Positions 51,702 through 61,939 of a stretch of DNA of 64,000 nt are shown piece after piece. Position numbers and translations under genes: made by a program. Numbering within the stretch: position 1 is the stretch's first letter; every line of letters begins with the position of its first letter. The stretch is from Gemmatimonadaceae bacterium (lineage in GTDB: Bacteria; Gemmatimonadota; Gemmatimonadetes; Gemmatimonadales; Gemmatimonadaceae). Under the pieces are notes generated by a model. That model made no database searches. It had not been told where the DNA came from and saw nothing but the letters and a program-made list of their open reading frames with translations. The stretch covers positions 186,001 to 250,000 of the forward strand of contig JANYHT010000039.1 of the NCBI GenBank assembly GCA_025358925.1, in the 5' to 3' direction.

Positions 51702-54632
51702 CTAAAACGAGTATTGCAACCGCGTCATCACGAGCCGTCCAATCTCCGGAACGCCCGGGAACGTGCGCACGCGGTTGTCAAAGACGTTGGTCGCGTTGAT
51801 CGACCACAGCAACTTCTGCGCGCCAATATTGAAGCGCTTCGACACTTGTGCGTCAACCGTGAACGCCTGTGAGACACCTTCGTAGCAATACGTGCCACCG
51901 GTTGCCGGGCACTTGCCGAATCCGGTCGTCGTTGGCGTTGTGGTTGGTGCGCCAGGCAATCCTGCGGCAATCGGAAATGCAACATTTGACGCGTACACAC
52001 CGGAGTTCACCGGATATGCATCGTTGTATCGGCCGCGCAGTTCGAAGCCGATGCCGTTGTCCTCGTTCCGATAGCGACCACCGGCAGAGCCGCGCGATTT
52101 CGGTGAATTCGACATCAGGGCCGCGCCGTTACCACCGTTGATGCCGTCAAACACGTTCTTGTTCTGCCAGCTATACGCCACATCCAACGTGAGACGGTCG
52201 GTGGCCACGATGTCCGTTGCGAGGTCAAGTCCACGCACCCACAGCTTCTGGCTTGACGTGAGATACGTTGCGTAAATCGCCGTGGGAGATGTCTGACCGT
52301 TCGCGAACGTGACGACGCCGAGCGGCAGTGAAGCGACAGAAGGGGTGAGCGCCCCAGCGACTCCAGTGACAATCGCGCCAATCTGCGCTGGTGTGAGACC
52401 GAGGGCCGCGAGCTGCGGTCCGAGGTTCGCGCCTAACTGCGCGCCGAGGTAGCCGCCGAGCTGCTGCGGGTTGCCGAAGAAGACGTTTGGTGTGGACAGT
52501 GCTGCGGATGTTCCGACATCACCCCGTTCTTGACCCCAGAACGACACGTCGTAGCGGAAGCGGTTTCCGAGAATGCCCTTATACCCCATTTCATAGGTGT
52601 TGTTAAACGATGCCGACAATGGAGAGATATCGTCGAGCCCAGTCACGGGCACTGTGGCGCTCGTCAAGAACGACACGCGTGTGGCGAGGTCGGTATTTGT
52701 TGGCGCCCGCGTGCCGAGGAACTGCACCGCACCGGCCGCTAATTGCGCGGCAATGGTGGCCGGTAAACCCGCCTGCTGCAACGCACCCGCGATTCCCGGC
52801 GTCAACCTCGGCGCGAGGGCTTGAATCGCCCCTGGGAAGGCGGCGGCAGCGCTCGTGCTGACGAACGCACCCGATCCCGCAAATGCCGACTTCATGCAGT
52901 AGTTGGCGAAGGCGCTGTTGCTGGTGCACGTGCGATTGAACTGATAGCCCTGCTTCGGTGGATTGCCGCGTGCCACGACATCGAAACCAGAACCGCCAGC
53001 GTTTGGCGTTTGAATAAGGTCAAGGAAGAACGAAAAGTTGGCCGGTGTCGAGAAGGCGCGATTGAAGGTGAAACGGATGTTTTGATTATCCGTCGGCTTG
53101 AAAATCAATGCTGCGCGCGGCGAGAAGAAAGAACCTTTGATCACATTGTTCGCGTCGGCGCGCGCCGCGAGCAAAATCTCCACCTGCTTGGTGGGCTTAG
53201 TGGACGACTGGATGTACGCGCCATATTCGGTCGTGTTGTCGACTGCTTCATTCTGACCGTTGATCGTGCCCCCGCTTTGCGGATTGGTCCAGATGTAGTC
53301 GACACCGTACGTGAAACTTTGCTTCTTGCCGAGGTCAAATCCGTGTTGCAACTGCACAGCCGCCACACGCGACTTGTCAACGATTGGCTGACCCGAGCGC
53401 AGGAGATACGTACCCTTATCCGAAGTGGACGTGTCGTTGCCAGCGTTGTTGAGATTGATGAACGCTTGGGCGAACAATCGATTCCAACGGAAGCGCTGCT
53501 GCAAGCTGGTGTACGACCAATTCTTGATCTGCGAGGAGCCGTTCGCACCGGTCAATTCGATCGCACTGCCGATCTTGGTGTAGCCAACGCTGGAAATCAA
53601 TTCGGTGGACTCGGAGGGGCGGATATCCACGCGTGCCTCTCCAGTCATGCGCTGTACATCAAAGTCACGCTGGTTTGTCGCGCCGCGGCGTGATGCCGGC
53701 ACGTTGAGCGAGGTGGGGAATTTTGCCGGCTCCGACTGATCGTTGTATTCCCAATCGCGGCCCTGCATGTATTCGCCCGATACTTTATATGCCAATTTAT
53801 CGTTCACTTTTCCCGCGTGCCGCAATCCGGTGCGAATGATCGATCGCTCACCGCCGTCCACGCTGATCGTGGTACCCTGCGAATTGAACGGCGACTTGGT
53901 GATTACATGCAGCACACCGTTGCCGCTGTTTGGTCCGTACAGCGCTGATGCGGGGCCGAGCAAGACTTCCATGCGATCAATGTCTTCGTTGGTGCCAGTA
54001 AACAGAAACGGCACATTCACGCGCAGCGACGGTACACCTGCAAAGCGATAATCTTGCAGCATGAGCATCGAGCCGCTGAACGCGTTGTTGAATCCTCGAG
54101 CGACGATGTTGGCCTGCGTGATACCGCCTTTGTTGATGTCCACACCTGGCGTTGAGCGCAAATGATCTGTCACAGTGATCGCTGGCCGCTCTTCAATTTT
54201 CTCGCTTGTCACAACGGAGATGGACGCTGGTGCATCAAGCGCCTTTTCTGGACGACTCCGACTCGCGGTGACGACGGTCTGATTCAGTTGTGTGGGCTTT
54301 TCGTTGAGCGCCGCATTGACCGTCGCACCCGGTCGAATGCCAGCGAACATGCGCTGCGCATATCCAATTGAGCGCACGGTGACGGCATACACACCGTCCG
54401 GAAGGTTTACGAGGCGATACACACCTTCAGCGTTCGTAATGGCGCCGAACGCTTGGCCGCCGGGCGCCTGCCCTTGGACTTGTGCATTCTCAAGCGGTCG
54501 ACCACTTGCCGCGTCGGTGACCTTACCGGTAATGGTGCCAGACTGCGCGTATACCTGCCTCGATGCGAACGGCAGCGCACACAGTGTCAGTAACGTGATG
54601 AACAAGAAACGACGGACGCGAAACAGGGACAT
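51702..54632 (-). CDS. TonB-dependent receptor with carboxypeptidase-regulatory domain
   Basis: 976 residues from ATG 54632 (GAGGT 6 bases upstream). Signal peptide FLFITLLTLCALPFASRQVYA, then a CarboxypepD_reg domain (GTITGKVTDAASGRPLENAQVQ), the plug domain (PASISVVTSEKI, DIDRMEVLLGPASALYGPNS) and a 22-strand barrel ending with LQYSF, the terminal outer-membrane signal. SusC-like architecture but no SusD beside it. A long loop (about 640-760) is Ala/Gly-rich. Substrate unknown. Confidence 0.94.
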   Translation of the reverse strand: MSLFRVRRFLFITLLTLCALPFASRQVYAQSGTITGKVTDAASGRPLENAQVQGQAPGGQAFGAITNAEGVYRLVNLPDGVYAVTVRSIGYAQRMFAGIRPGATVNAALNEKPTQLNQTVVTASRSRPEKALDAPASISVVTSEKIEERPAITVTDHLRSTPGVDINKGGITQANIVARGFNNAFSGSMLMLQDYRFAGVPSLRVNVPFLFTGTNEDIDRMEVLLGPASALYGPNSGNGVLHVITKSPFNSQGTTISVDGGERSIIRTGLRHAGKVNDKLAYKVSGEYMQGRDWEYNDQSEPAKFPTSLNVPASRRGATNQRDFDVQRMTGEARVDIRPSESTELISSVGYTKIGSAIELTGANGSSQIKNWSYTSLQQRFRWNRLFAQAFINLNNAGNDTSTSDKGTYLLRSGQPIVDKSRVAAVQLQHGFDLGKKQSFTYGVDYIWTNPQSGGTINGQNEAVDNTTEYGAYIQSSTKPTKQVEILLAARADANNVIKGSFFSPRAALIFKPTDNQNIRFTFNRAFSTPANFSFFLDLIQTPNAGGSGFDVVARGNPPKQGYQFNRTCTSNSAFANYCMKSAFAGSGAFVSTSAAAAFPGAIQALAPRLTPGIAGALQQAGLPATIAAQLAAGAVQFLGTRAPTNTDLATRVSFLTSATVPVTGLDDISPLSASFNNTYEMGYKGILGNRFRYDVSFWGQERGDVGTSAALSTPNVFFGNPQQLGGYLGAQLGANLGPQLAALGLTPAQIGAIVTGVAGALTPSVASLPLGVVTFANGQTSPTAIYATYLTSSQKLWVRGLDLATDIVATDRLTLDVAYSWQNKNVFDGINGGNGAALMSNSPKSRGSAGGRYRNEDNGIGFELRGRYNDAYPVNSGVYASNVAFPIAAGLPGAPTTTPTTTGFGKCPATGGTYCYEGVSQAFTVDAQVSKRFNIGAQKLLWSINATNVFDNRVRTFPGVPEIGRLVMTRLQYSF

Positions 54633-54783
54633 CGCACACCTCGGGTGGGCAGAAGACGTACGTCGGAAAGTCCGGGGCTCTAAGGAGGGAGTTGAGCCGT
54701 AGTAGGAAGGGGATACCACTATGTTCGTTAAACAACCGCACAGCGTCAATACGTCACGCGTGGCAAAACTGCACAGATGTTGC

Positions 54784-57096
54784 TTACGGATTTCCGCAAA
54801 TGCGATCCAAGTCCTGCATGCCTACCAACACTTCACGGGGACGCGCAGCGCCCTCGGATGGCGAAAGCACTCCAGCTTCCTCCAATTGATCAATCATGCG
54901 CGCTGCGCGCCCGTAGCCAACTTTCAGGCGACGCTGCAATAACGACGTTGACCCTTGTCGATGCTGGATAACCAATTCTGCGGCTTCGCGAAAACGCGCA
55001 TCGCGATCACCACCGTTCGCCTCGCCGTCGTCGTCTCCATCGCCAGACGCCCGTGCCTCCTGTGCTTTTACCACGAGCAAAATATCCGGTTCGGCTGATA
55101 CCGCCGGATCCGCGTTCAGAGCGTGCCGCCGCGTGGACGCGTCGCGATACCAGCCAAGCAGCTTTTCGGTCTCCTCGCTGGAGAGATACGCGCCTTGTAA
55201 CCGCGCTGCTTCGGACTTCCCGGGCGGTATGAACAACATGTCACCATTACCAAGCAACGATTCCGCTCCGGCGCCATCGATAATTGTGCGACTGTCGATC
55301 TGCGAGGCCACGCGAAACGCGATACGACACGGAAAGTTTGCCTTGATTAATCCCGTAATCACGTTCACGCTCGGTCGTTGCGTTGCCAGGATCAAATGAA
55401 TGCCGATTGCACGCGCTTTCTGCGCCAGCATCGCAATCGGTGTTTCCACTTCCCCTTGCACCGTCATCATCAAATCCGCCATTTCGTCAATCACGACGAC
55501 AATGTACGGAAGAATCCCGCCACCATACGTGCGGTCTTCGAATGCGGTATCTGGATTTTTCGGTCGCTGCGGCGCCGACCCCTCACCCGCGTCAAACTGC
55601 TGCACGCGTCGATTGAACTCTTGGAGATTCCGACACGCATTCGCTTCGAGTAATCGATAGCGATCCTGCATCTCCATCACTGCCCATTTCAACACCGCCG
55701 CGGCATCACGATTATCCGTGATCACGGAATGGCGGAGATGCGGCAACGTATTGTACACGCTGAGCTCGACCATCTTCGGGTCCACCATCAAGAAACGCAG
55801 CGTTTTCGGCGTATGCCGATAGACCAGACTTGTGATGATGGTGTTCACGCACACGGACTTGCCAGAGCCCGTTGCACCGGCAATCAGCAAATGCGGCATC
55901 TTCGCCAAATCGGCCACGACGGCGCGCCCCTCGAGATCCTTGCCAAGCGCAATTGGCAGTGCCGCGCGCGCTTGCTGAAACTCGCGGGACTCCAATACTT
56001 CGCGCAGCACCACCATCTCAGGCGTCGGATTGGGCACTTCAACGCCAACCGCACCGCGGCCAGGAATCGGCGCAACAATGCGGATGCTTTGCGCGCGCAT
56101 CGCGAGCGCCAGATCATCAGCGAGCGCAGCAATCTGCCGCACCTTCACACCAGCCGCTGGCTCGATTTCAAACTGCGTCACTGTTGGACCGGTGGTGCGT
56201 CCGACCAGCTCGCCATCCACCTTAAATGTACGCAACGACGTCATCAGCTTTTCGCCGGCAAGATCCAGCTCGCGTCGCCCCGCATCCGCGTTGCGCGGCG
56301 GCGCCTCCGCTAGCAGCGTCGTCGGCGGTAGTTCATCGCTAAACTGCGCAACGTCATCCGCCTGCAGTGCGACATCCACCGCTGCCTCGCGCGCGGCATC
56401 ACGCGACTTGCGCGCACGCTTCTCCGACATGTGTTGATCACGAGGCAATGTCGAGGTGTCGTTTAACGCATCGCGCGCAAGACCGGGATCAATCGCGGGC
56501 ATTTCTTCCGGCGAAGGCGCGAGGCGTTCGGCCAGCGTCGCGCGCACTACCAGTGATTCGCGCACAACCGCGGCTCCCTCTCGCTTTGGCGACGGGCCGA
56601 GCAGGACTCGAATCGGATTCCAACGAAGCGTCGCAATTGTGAGCGCGCTCGTGACCAACAAGGAGAAGACCCACGCGCCCGCTGCGCCAAATCCTTTGCG
56701 CAGATAGTGCGCCGCAAAGCTTCCCCACAAACCCGTTGCCGTTGACGCAGTGGGCTCGCCACCAATCGCCAATCCGATCGCGATCGGCACGAGCAACACC
56801 ACACCTACCAACAGCACTCCCCATTCGCGCACTTCGTCCGTCTCGCTTTGCAAACGGCCGAAGAGCGTGAGTGCGATGCACAGACAACCAAGTGCCACCA
56901 ACGCTGCGCCAGGCACGCCAACGGTCATCACGAGTGCACAGCGCGCCCACGTACCCACAGGTCCAAACGCACCGACGGCGTCGAGGCAACCCGCGCCGTA
57001 TGGCACGCGCTGAAATATGAGTGCGCCCGCGACGAAGACGGACAACAAGGTCAGCGCCACTGCGGAGAACTCTCTGCGCAACACGTGCGTCTCCAT
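54784..57096 (-). CDS. ftsK: DNA translocase FtsK/SpoIIIE
   Basis: 770 residues from ATG 57096. Four hydrophobic segments near the N-terminus, an Arg/Asp-rich linker (about 200-290), then the motor: LRTFKVDGELVGRTTGPTVTQFE, Walker A AGATGSGKSVCVN, Walker B VVVIDEMADLMM, and RPSVNVITGLIKANFPCRIAF. The gamma domain (winged helix for KOPS) is GSTSLLQRRLKVGYGRAARMI. Shorter linker than the Escherichia coli protein. Follows accC by 23 bases. Confidence 0.95.
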   Translation of the reverse strand: METHVLRREFSAVALTLLSVFVAGALIFQRVPYGAGCLDAVGAFGPVGTWARCALVMTVGVPGAALVALGCLCIALTLFGRLQSETDEVREWGVLLVGVVLLVPIAIGLAIGGEPTASTATGLWGSFAAHYLRKGFGAAGAWVFSLLVTSALTIATLRWNPIRVLLGPSPKREGAAVVRESLVVRATLAERLAPSPEEMPAIDPGLARDALNDTSTLPRDQHMSEKRARKSRDAAREAAVDVALQADDVAQFSDELPPTTLLAEAPPRNADAGRRELDLAGEKLMTSLRTFKVDGELVGRTTGPTVTQFEIEPAAGVKVRQIAALADDLALAMRAQSIRIVAPIPGRGAVGVEVPNPTPEMVVLREVLESREFQQARAALPIALGKDLEGRAVVADLAKMPHLLIAGATGSGKSVCVNTIITSLVYRHTPKTLRFLMVDPKMVELSVYNTLPHLRHSVITDNRDAAAVLKWAVMEMQDRYRLLEANACRNLQEFNRRVQQFDAGEGSAPQRPKNPDTAFEDRTYGGGILPYIVVVIDEMADLMMTVQGEVETPIAMLAQKARAIGIHLILATQRPSVNVITGLIKANFPCRIAFRVASQIDSRTIIDGAGAESLLGNGDMLFIPPGKSEAARLQGAYLSSEETEKLLGWYRDASTRRHALNADPAVSAEPDILLVVKAQEARASGDGDDDGEANGGDRDARFREAAELVIQHRQGSTSLLQRRLKVGYGRAARMIDQLEEAGVLSPSEGAARPREVLVGMQDLDRICGNP

Positions 57097-57119
57097 CGTC
57101 GGCGAGTTACCGTGCCCCG

Positions 57120-58478
57120 TTATACCGGTTCCTTCAAGAGTTCCGCGCCTTCGAACTCCAACCACTTTGTGTGTACTTTGCCCGCTTGAAATCCGGGATG
57201 CTGCATCACGCGAGCGAGAAACGGCATCGTGGTTTTCACACCCTCGATGACAAAACTTTCGAGCGCGATTTGCATCCGCTTGAGTGCCTCTTCTCGATTG
57301 GAACCCTGCACAATCAACTTGGCAATCATCGAATCGTAGTACGGCGGAACGGTGTAACCCGCGTAAGCATGCGTATCAATGCGCACGCCGGGGCCGCCGG
57401 GCTGATGAAATGTCTCGATGCGACCCGGTGACGGCTGAAAATTTCTCGACGGATCCTCCGCGTTCACACGACACTCGATCACGTGACCGCGAAATGCGGG
57501 CGTTTCCTTCACGCTTAACTCAAGTCCAGCTGCAACACGAATTTGTTCTTTTACAAGATCCACGCCGGTGAGCATTTCCGTCACGGGGTGTTCGACCTGA
57601 ATACGGGTGTTCATCTCCATGAAATAAAACGACCCGTCTTCGTCGAGCAGCATTTCGACCGTACCTGCGCCAACGTAGCCGATCGCCTTCGCGCCGCGCA
57701 CAGCCGCTTCGCCCATGCGTTCGCGCAACTCCGGCGTCATCACCGGACACGGCGCCTCTTCAATAAGCTTCTGATGACGACGCTGCACCGAGCAATCGCG
57801 TTCGCCAAGATGAATTATGTTGCCATGCATGTCGCCCATGATCTGGAACTCGACGTGGCGCGGCCGCTCGAGGAATTTCTCCACGTACACATCACCATTA
57901 CCGAACGCCGACAGTGCTTCGGAGCGTGCGAGTTGGAACGAGCGCGCAAAATCGTCGGGATCGCGTGCAACACGCATGCCTTTTCCACCGCCGCCCGCCG
58001 CCGCCTTGATAATCACGGGAAAACCGATACCGCGAGCATACTCCAACGCTTCGTCCACGTCTTCGACGGGACCCGGTGTTCCGGGCACAATGGGCACGCC
58101 GACATCGCTCATTGCGCGGCGGGCTGACGCCTTGTCACCCATGACGCGAATCTGTTCGGGCGTGGGGCCAATGAACGCGATCCCGGACGCACGACACGTT
58201 TCCGCGAACTCTGCGTTTTCGGCAAGGAATCCATACCCCGGGTGAATGGCATCCGCGCCCGTGATTTCTGCGGCCGCGATGAGACGGGGAATTTTCAGAT
58301 ACGAGTCACGACCCGCTGGCGGACCGATACAGACATCATCATCGGCGAAGCGCACATGCAACGACTCGCGATCAGCCTCGGAGTACACTGCGACCGTAAG
58401 GATGTCGAGTTCTCGGCACGCACGGATGACGCGGAGAGCAATTTCACCGCGATTTGCGATCAGAACCTTTTTGAACAT
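57120..58478 (-). CDS. accC: Biotin carboxylase subunit of acetyl-CoA carboxylase
   Basis: 452 residues from ATG 58478 ([17 protein letters not shown]). ATP-grasp features: [47 protein letters not shown] and [16 protein letters not shown]. Carboxylates the biotin of AccB. Separated from accB by pilT. Confidence 0.97.
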   Translation of the reverse strand: MFKKVLIANRGEIALRVIRACRELDILTVAVYSEADRESLHVRFADDDVCIGPPAGRDSYLKIPRLIAAAEITGADAIHPGYGFLAENAEFAETCRASGIAFIGPTPEQIRVMGDKASARRAMSDVGVPIVPGTPGPVEDVDEALEYARGIGFPVIIKAAAGGGGKGMRVARDPDDFARSFQLARSEALSAFGNGDVYVEKFLERPRHVEFQIMGDMHGNIIHLGERDCSVQRRHQKLIEEAPCPVMTPELRERMGEAAVRGAKAIGYVGAGTVEMLLDEDGSFYFMEMNTRIQVEHPVTEMLTGVDLVKEQIRVAAGLELSVKETPAFRGHVIECRVNAEDPSRNFQPSPGRIETFHQPGGPGVRIDTHAYAGYTVPPYYDSMIAKLIVQGSNREEALKRMQIALESFVIEGVKTTMPFLARVMQHPGFQAGKVHTKWLEFEGAELLKEPV

Positions 58479-58566
58479 GTCGATGGGCAGGGGGCCGGCA
58501 TCGCGTGCCAACGGCAGTCACCGTCGGACGCCGAGACACACGCATCGCGCATTGTCCCGTGTCGAG

Positions 58567-58587
58567 CCACGCCGAATGGTGGCGTGG
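58567..58587 (-). terminator. Second hairpin between pilT and accC
   Basis: CCACGCC-ACCATTC-GGCGTGG, a 7-bp stem with a 7-base loop, about 90 bases before accC. No T-run. Confidence 0.4.
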
Positions 58588-58600
58588 TCCCCTCATTGAC

Positions 58601-58639
58601 GCTAGGTGCGCGCCAGTCCCGAAGCACGCCGCACCTAGC
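58601..58639 (-). terminator. Hairpin at the pilT stop codon
   Basis: GCTAGGTGCG pairs perfectly with CGCACCTAGC (10 bp), loop 19 bases; the upstream arm contains the pilT stop TAG. No T-run. With the next hairpin it may set an mRNA end between pilT and accC. Confidence 0.45.
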
Positions 58640-59813
58640 TTCGGCCGCTACCCTGTTTGAAGCCGTCCCAGCTCTGATCACTCGCACCATCCACACCTTG
58701 AACGCGCAATCCGAATTCCGCTGGATTGGTCGCGTAAAACAGCGCATTGTCGTACGAAATCACGCCCCGCGTGTACCAATTCATTAAGGATTGATCAAAG
58801 CTCTGCATTCCGTAGGCAACACTGCCCTCTTTGATCAAGTCAGGAATATTGAGCGTCGCCGAGATGTCACGAATTTGATCTGCCACCGCTTCGGTGTTTA
58901 CTAGGACTTCGCAGGCCGGCACACGCCCTGGCTCATCCGCGCGCGGGACAAGGCGCAGCGAAACAACGGCGGACAAAGCATTCGCCAGTGCAAATCGCAC
59001 TTCATTTTGTTGATGGGGCGGATAGAACGAGAGCATGCGATTGATCGTGAGCGTGGCATTCGTCGTGTGCAACGTTGAGAACACGAGATGCCCCGTCCCA
59101 GCGGCTTTCAGCGCGACGTCAAGTGTTTCGAGGTCGCGAATTTCGCCGATCATGATCACATCGGGATCTTGGCGCAGTACGCGACGCAAGGCCTGCGCAA
59201 ACGTGGCGGTATCAGTTCCGACTTCGCGTTGATTGATGTGGCTTTGCACATCGCGATGCACAAATTCGATCGGATCTTCGATCGTAATAATATTCGCGGA
59301 GCGGCGTTCGTTAATGTGGTGCACCATCGCGGCCAGCGCCGTGCTTTTGCCGGAGCCCGTGACGCCGGTGACTAGTACGAGCCCTCGCGGTCGCAGCGCA
59401 ATTTGCTCGAGGACTGGCGGCAAATTAAGATCGCGAATGGTGGCGGCCGCGTGCGCGATGGCGCGCATTGCGAAAGCCACCGTGCCTTTTTGCTGATAAA
59501 CGTTGACGCGGAAGCGACCGATACCGGGGACGTTGATGGCAAAGTCGGCCTCGCGCATTTCAACGAACTCGCGCAATTGCGCGGGCGGTAGTAACTGCTC
59601 GGCGAGCGTCCGTAACTCTTCTGGGCGCATCGACGGCATGGCGAGCGGAACGAGATCTCCATGCAACCGCAATGTTGGCGGTCGCCCCACTTTCAAATGC
59701 AGGTCGGACGCGCCTTCGCGCACCATCCGCTGCAATGCGGCCTTGAGATCAAGGCCCGTGGCAGGCGCGGCGCCCGTGACGGCGCCCGTGACGGCGCCAG
59801 AGACCATCGTCAT
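58635..59813 (-). CDS. pilT: Type IV pilus twitching ATPase PilT
   Basis: 392 residues. Retraction ATPase: GASDLHLKVGRPP, Walker A VTGVTGSGKSTALAAM, Asp box TIEDPIEFVH, RVLRQDPDVIMIGEIRDLET (Walker B) and the His box LHTTNA. An AIRNLIRE-like tail motif is replaced by GSVAYGMQSFDQSL. The N-terminus has a 12-base tandem repeat coding GAVT. No other pilus gene is in the window. It lies 11 bases after accB. Confidence 0.95.
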   Translation of the reverse strand: MTMVSGAVTGAVTGAAPATGLDLKAALQRMVREGASDLHLKVGRPPTLRLHGDLVPLAMPSMRPEELRTLAEQLLPPAQLREFVEMREADFAINVPGIGRFRVNVYQQKGTVAFAMRAIAHAAATIRDLNLPPVLEQIALRPRGLVLVTGVTGSGKSTALAAMVHHINERRSANIITIEDPIEFVHRDVQSHINQREVGTDTATFAQALRRVLRQDPDVIMIGEIRDLETLDVALKAAGTGHLVFSTLHTTNATLTINRMLSFYPPHQQNEVRFALANALSAVVSLRLVPRADEPGRVPACEVLVNTEAVADQIRDISATLNIPDLIKEGSVAYGMQSFDQSLMNWYTRGVISYDNALFYATNPAEFGLRVQGVDGASDQSWDGFKQGSGRS

Positions 59814-59824
59814 GTCATCGTGTC

Positions 59825-60313
59825 TCAGCCGGTCGGATCGAGGCGATAGAGCACTTGTCCATACTCGACGGGATGCGAATCGGTCACACCGATTTCGCGA
59901 ACCACGCCATCGTACTCAGACTCGAGCTCATTCATGATCTTCATCGCTTCGATGATACAGACGATCTGTCCTTTGCTGATGCGATCGCCGATCGACACGT
60001 ACGGCTTGGCACCTGGCTCTGGAGCAGAATAATACGTCCCCACCATCGGCGACTTGATCTCGAGGAGAGCGACCTTCGGTGCCTCGGCCTTCGGCGCCGC
60101 CACCACTCCCTCCTCGGCAGGACGCACTGGCGGCGCTGCGGGCAACACGGCGACTGGCGCAGCGGCCGCGGCAACGGTCATCGTGGCAGCACGCTGTTGT
60201 GCGCTTTTGGAAATACGCAGCTTCATGCCTTTGTCGGTGGAGATCTCAATAGAGTCCACCGTGGAGCCGTCGAGCATCTCGATCAGCTTTTTCACGTAAC
60301 GCAGGTCGATCAT
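59825..60313 (-). CDS. accB: Biotin carboxyl carrier protein of acetyl-CoA carboxylase
   Basis: 162 residues. MIDLRYVKKLIEMLDGS N-terminus, Ala/Pro-rich linker (about 45-80), biotinyl domain with EAMKIMNELES (biotin on the Lys of MKM-like motif). In many bacteria efp precedes accB; here the 84 bases upstream hold no efp, and the aminopeptidase is next. Confidence 0.97.
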   Translation of the reverse strand: MIDLRYVKKLIEMLDGSTVDSIEISTDKGMKLRISKSAQQRAATMTVAAAAAPVAVLPAAPPVRPAEEGVVAAPKAEAPKVALLEIKSPMVGTYYSAPEPGAKPYVSIGDRISKGQIVCIIEAMKIMNELESEYDGVVREIGVTDSHPVEYGQVLYRLDPTG

Positions 60314-60397
60314 GGCAGGGAAGACAGGCGGGGGGAACGGGGCGACGCCTCTCGCAGCCGAACTGGCGCGACGGGAGCCGAGTGAATTTCCTACGGG

Positions 60398-61486
60398 TCA
60401 GTCGATCTCGATCAGATCCCGCGCGAAACTCGTGAGGAGGCGCGGACCATTGTCGGTGAGGAGCACGTCGTCCTCGATGCGCACCCCGCCCCATCCCGCC
60501 CGATAGATCCCAGGCTCAATGGTGACGACCGTACCAGCTAGCAGCGGCGCGTCGATCGACTTCGCGAGTCGCGGAGCCTCATGGATTTCTAGGCCAATAC
60601 CATGACCAAGAGAATGCCCGAACTCCTCCCCATACCCGCGGGCGTCAATGTACTCTCTCGCGACGGCATCTGCAGCCATCCCGGGCATCCCAACCCGAAT
60701 CGCGCCCGAAGCGCGCGCATTCGCTTCGCGAACGATTGCATAGACGTCGCGCTGCGCCTCGCTGGCGCTCCCAAGCACGACCGTGCGCGTGATGTCTGAG
60801 CAGTAGCCTTCGTAGACCGCTCCGAAGTCGAGCAGCACGAAATCACCCGCGTGTAGTTCGCGTTCCGAGGCGCGCGCATGCGGTAACGCGGATCGTGGAC
60901 CCGAGGCGACGATGGACGCGAACGGAAAGGCTTCACTTCCGGCGTCGCGGAGATTGTGCTCGAGAATCCCGGCCAACTGCGTTTCGCTGAGTCCTCGCCG
61001 TATCTGCGGCAGCGTCGCGTGCAGTGCGGCTTCAGCGATTGCTACTGCGCGCTCGATTTTGGCCACTTCGTCAGAATCTTTGCAGACGCGGAGCACCTCG
61101 ACCAGATCGGTCGTGGGGCGCCACTGCCAGCGCGCACCCTGTTCAAGGAGTCGCTGAAAATCACGATGCACCATGTGGAACGATTCAAAACCAAGCCGCG
61201 CGATTGCGGGCGAAGCCGTCAAGTGCGCCCAAAGTCCCGCCCACAAATTTGACGCCTCAATGCGTATAGTGGCGGCCGCGCCGACCTCCGCTTGCACCTG
61301 CGTGGCGTAGCGAAAGTCGGTCAGTAAGAGGGACTCCTTGGCGGTTATTACGACGAGCGCGTTGCTTCCCGAAAAACCGGTCAAATAGCGAATGTTGGCA
61401 AGACTCGTCACCAATAACGCGTCGAGATCAGCTCGTGCGAGCGCGTCACGCAGTGCAGTCAGGCGTTGGAATCGCGAATCAGTCAT
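60398..61486 (-). CDS. Xaa-Pro aminopeptidase (M24 family)
   Basis: 362 residues, PepQ/YqhT-like. Creatinase N-domain then the pita-bread fold: LLDFGAVYEGYCSDITRT (two Asp), GHSLGHGIGLEIHE (His), VVTIEPGIYRAGWGGVRIEDD (two Glu). Binds two metal ions. Between aroQ and accB, as in the yqhS-yqhT-efp-accB order of Bacillus but without efp. Confidence 0.93.
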   Translation of the reverse strand: MTDSRFQRLTALRDALARADLDALLVTSLANIRYLTGFSGSNALVVITAKESLLLTDFRYATQVQAEVGAAATIRIEASNLWAGLWAHLTASPAIARLGFESFHMVHRDFQRLLEQGARWQWRPTTDLVEVLRVCKDSDEVAKIERAVAIAEAALHATLPQIRRGLSETQLAGILEHNLRDAGSEAFPFASIVASGPRSALPHARASERELHAGDFVLLDFGAVYEGYCSDITRTVVLGSASEAQRDVYAIVREANARASGAIRVGMPGMAADAVAREYIDARGYGEEFGHSLGHGIGLEIHEAPRLAKSIDAPLLAGTVVTIEPGIYRAGWGGVRIEDDVLLTDNGPRLLTSFARDLIEID

Positions 61487-61498
61487 CGCGCGGCCGAC

Positions 61499-61939
61499 TC
61501 ACATCCGCGCGCGTATCGCGCTCACCAATCCACGCAATGCGAACTCGTAGCCGACTGCCCCGAAACCACACACCACACCGATTGCTGTGGGAGCGAGCAT
61601 TGAATGTCGACGCTCAGGTTCGCGCGCATATACGTTCGTGAGGTGCACTTCGACAAAGGGAAGCGATGTTGCCGCAAATGCGTCGCGCAATGCCAAACTG
61701 CTGTGGGAATAGGCGCCCGCATTGACCACGACGCCATCAACATCGCCGCGCCACGCGTGCAACACGTCAATGAGCTGCCCTTCCCCGTTGCACTGCGCGG
61801 TGACGAGCTGTGCGCCAAGCGTTGTCGCAATACGTGCTAGCTGTGCTTCAATCTCCGGCAATGTGGTGTGTCCGTATACTGCAGGTTCGCGAACACCAAG
61901 CAAGTTGAGATTTGGTCCGTTGAGAATGCCGATCTTCAC
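61499..61939 (-). CDS. aroQ: Type II 3-dehydroquinate dehydratase
   Basis: 146 residues from GTG 61939, whose GTGA overlaps the TPR gene stop and gives the usual length. ILNGPNLNLLGVREPAVYG, QCNGEGQLIDVL, NAGAYSHSSLALRDA (catalytic) and EVHLTNVYAREPERRHS are diagnostic. Third step of the shikimate pathway. A longer GTG at 61963 exists but is not favoured. Confidence 0.96.
   Translation of the reverse strand: MKIGILNGPNLNLLGVREPAVYGHTTLPEIEAQLARIATTLGAQLVTAQCNGEGQLIDVLHAWRGDVDGVVVNAGAYSHSSLALRDAFAATSLPFVEVHLTNVYAREPERRHSMLAPTAIGVVCGFGAVGYEFALRGLVSAIRARM

Noticed and set aside
54670-54710. Plus-strand Shine-Dalgarno-like CTAAGGAGGGAG
   Set aside because: No credible ORF follows it; the region is the receptor leader in antisense.
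54633-54783. Cobalamin or other riboswitch before the TonB receptor
   Set aside because: No B12-box or other conserved riboswitch core was seen; only a weak TTGACG-N17-GAACAT promoter-like pair.
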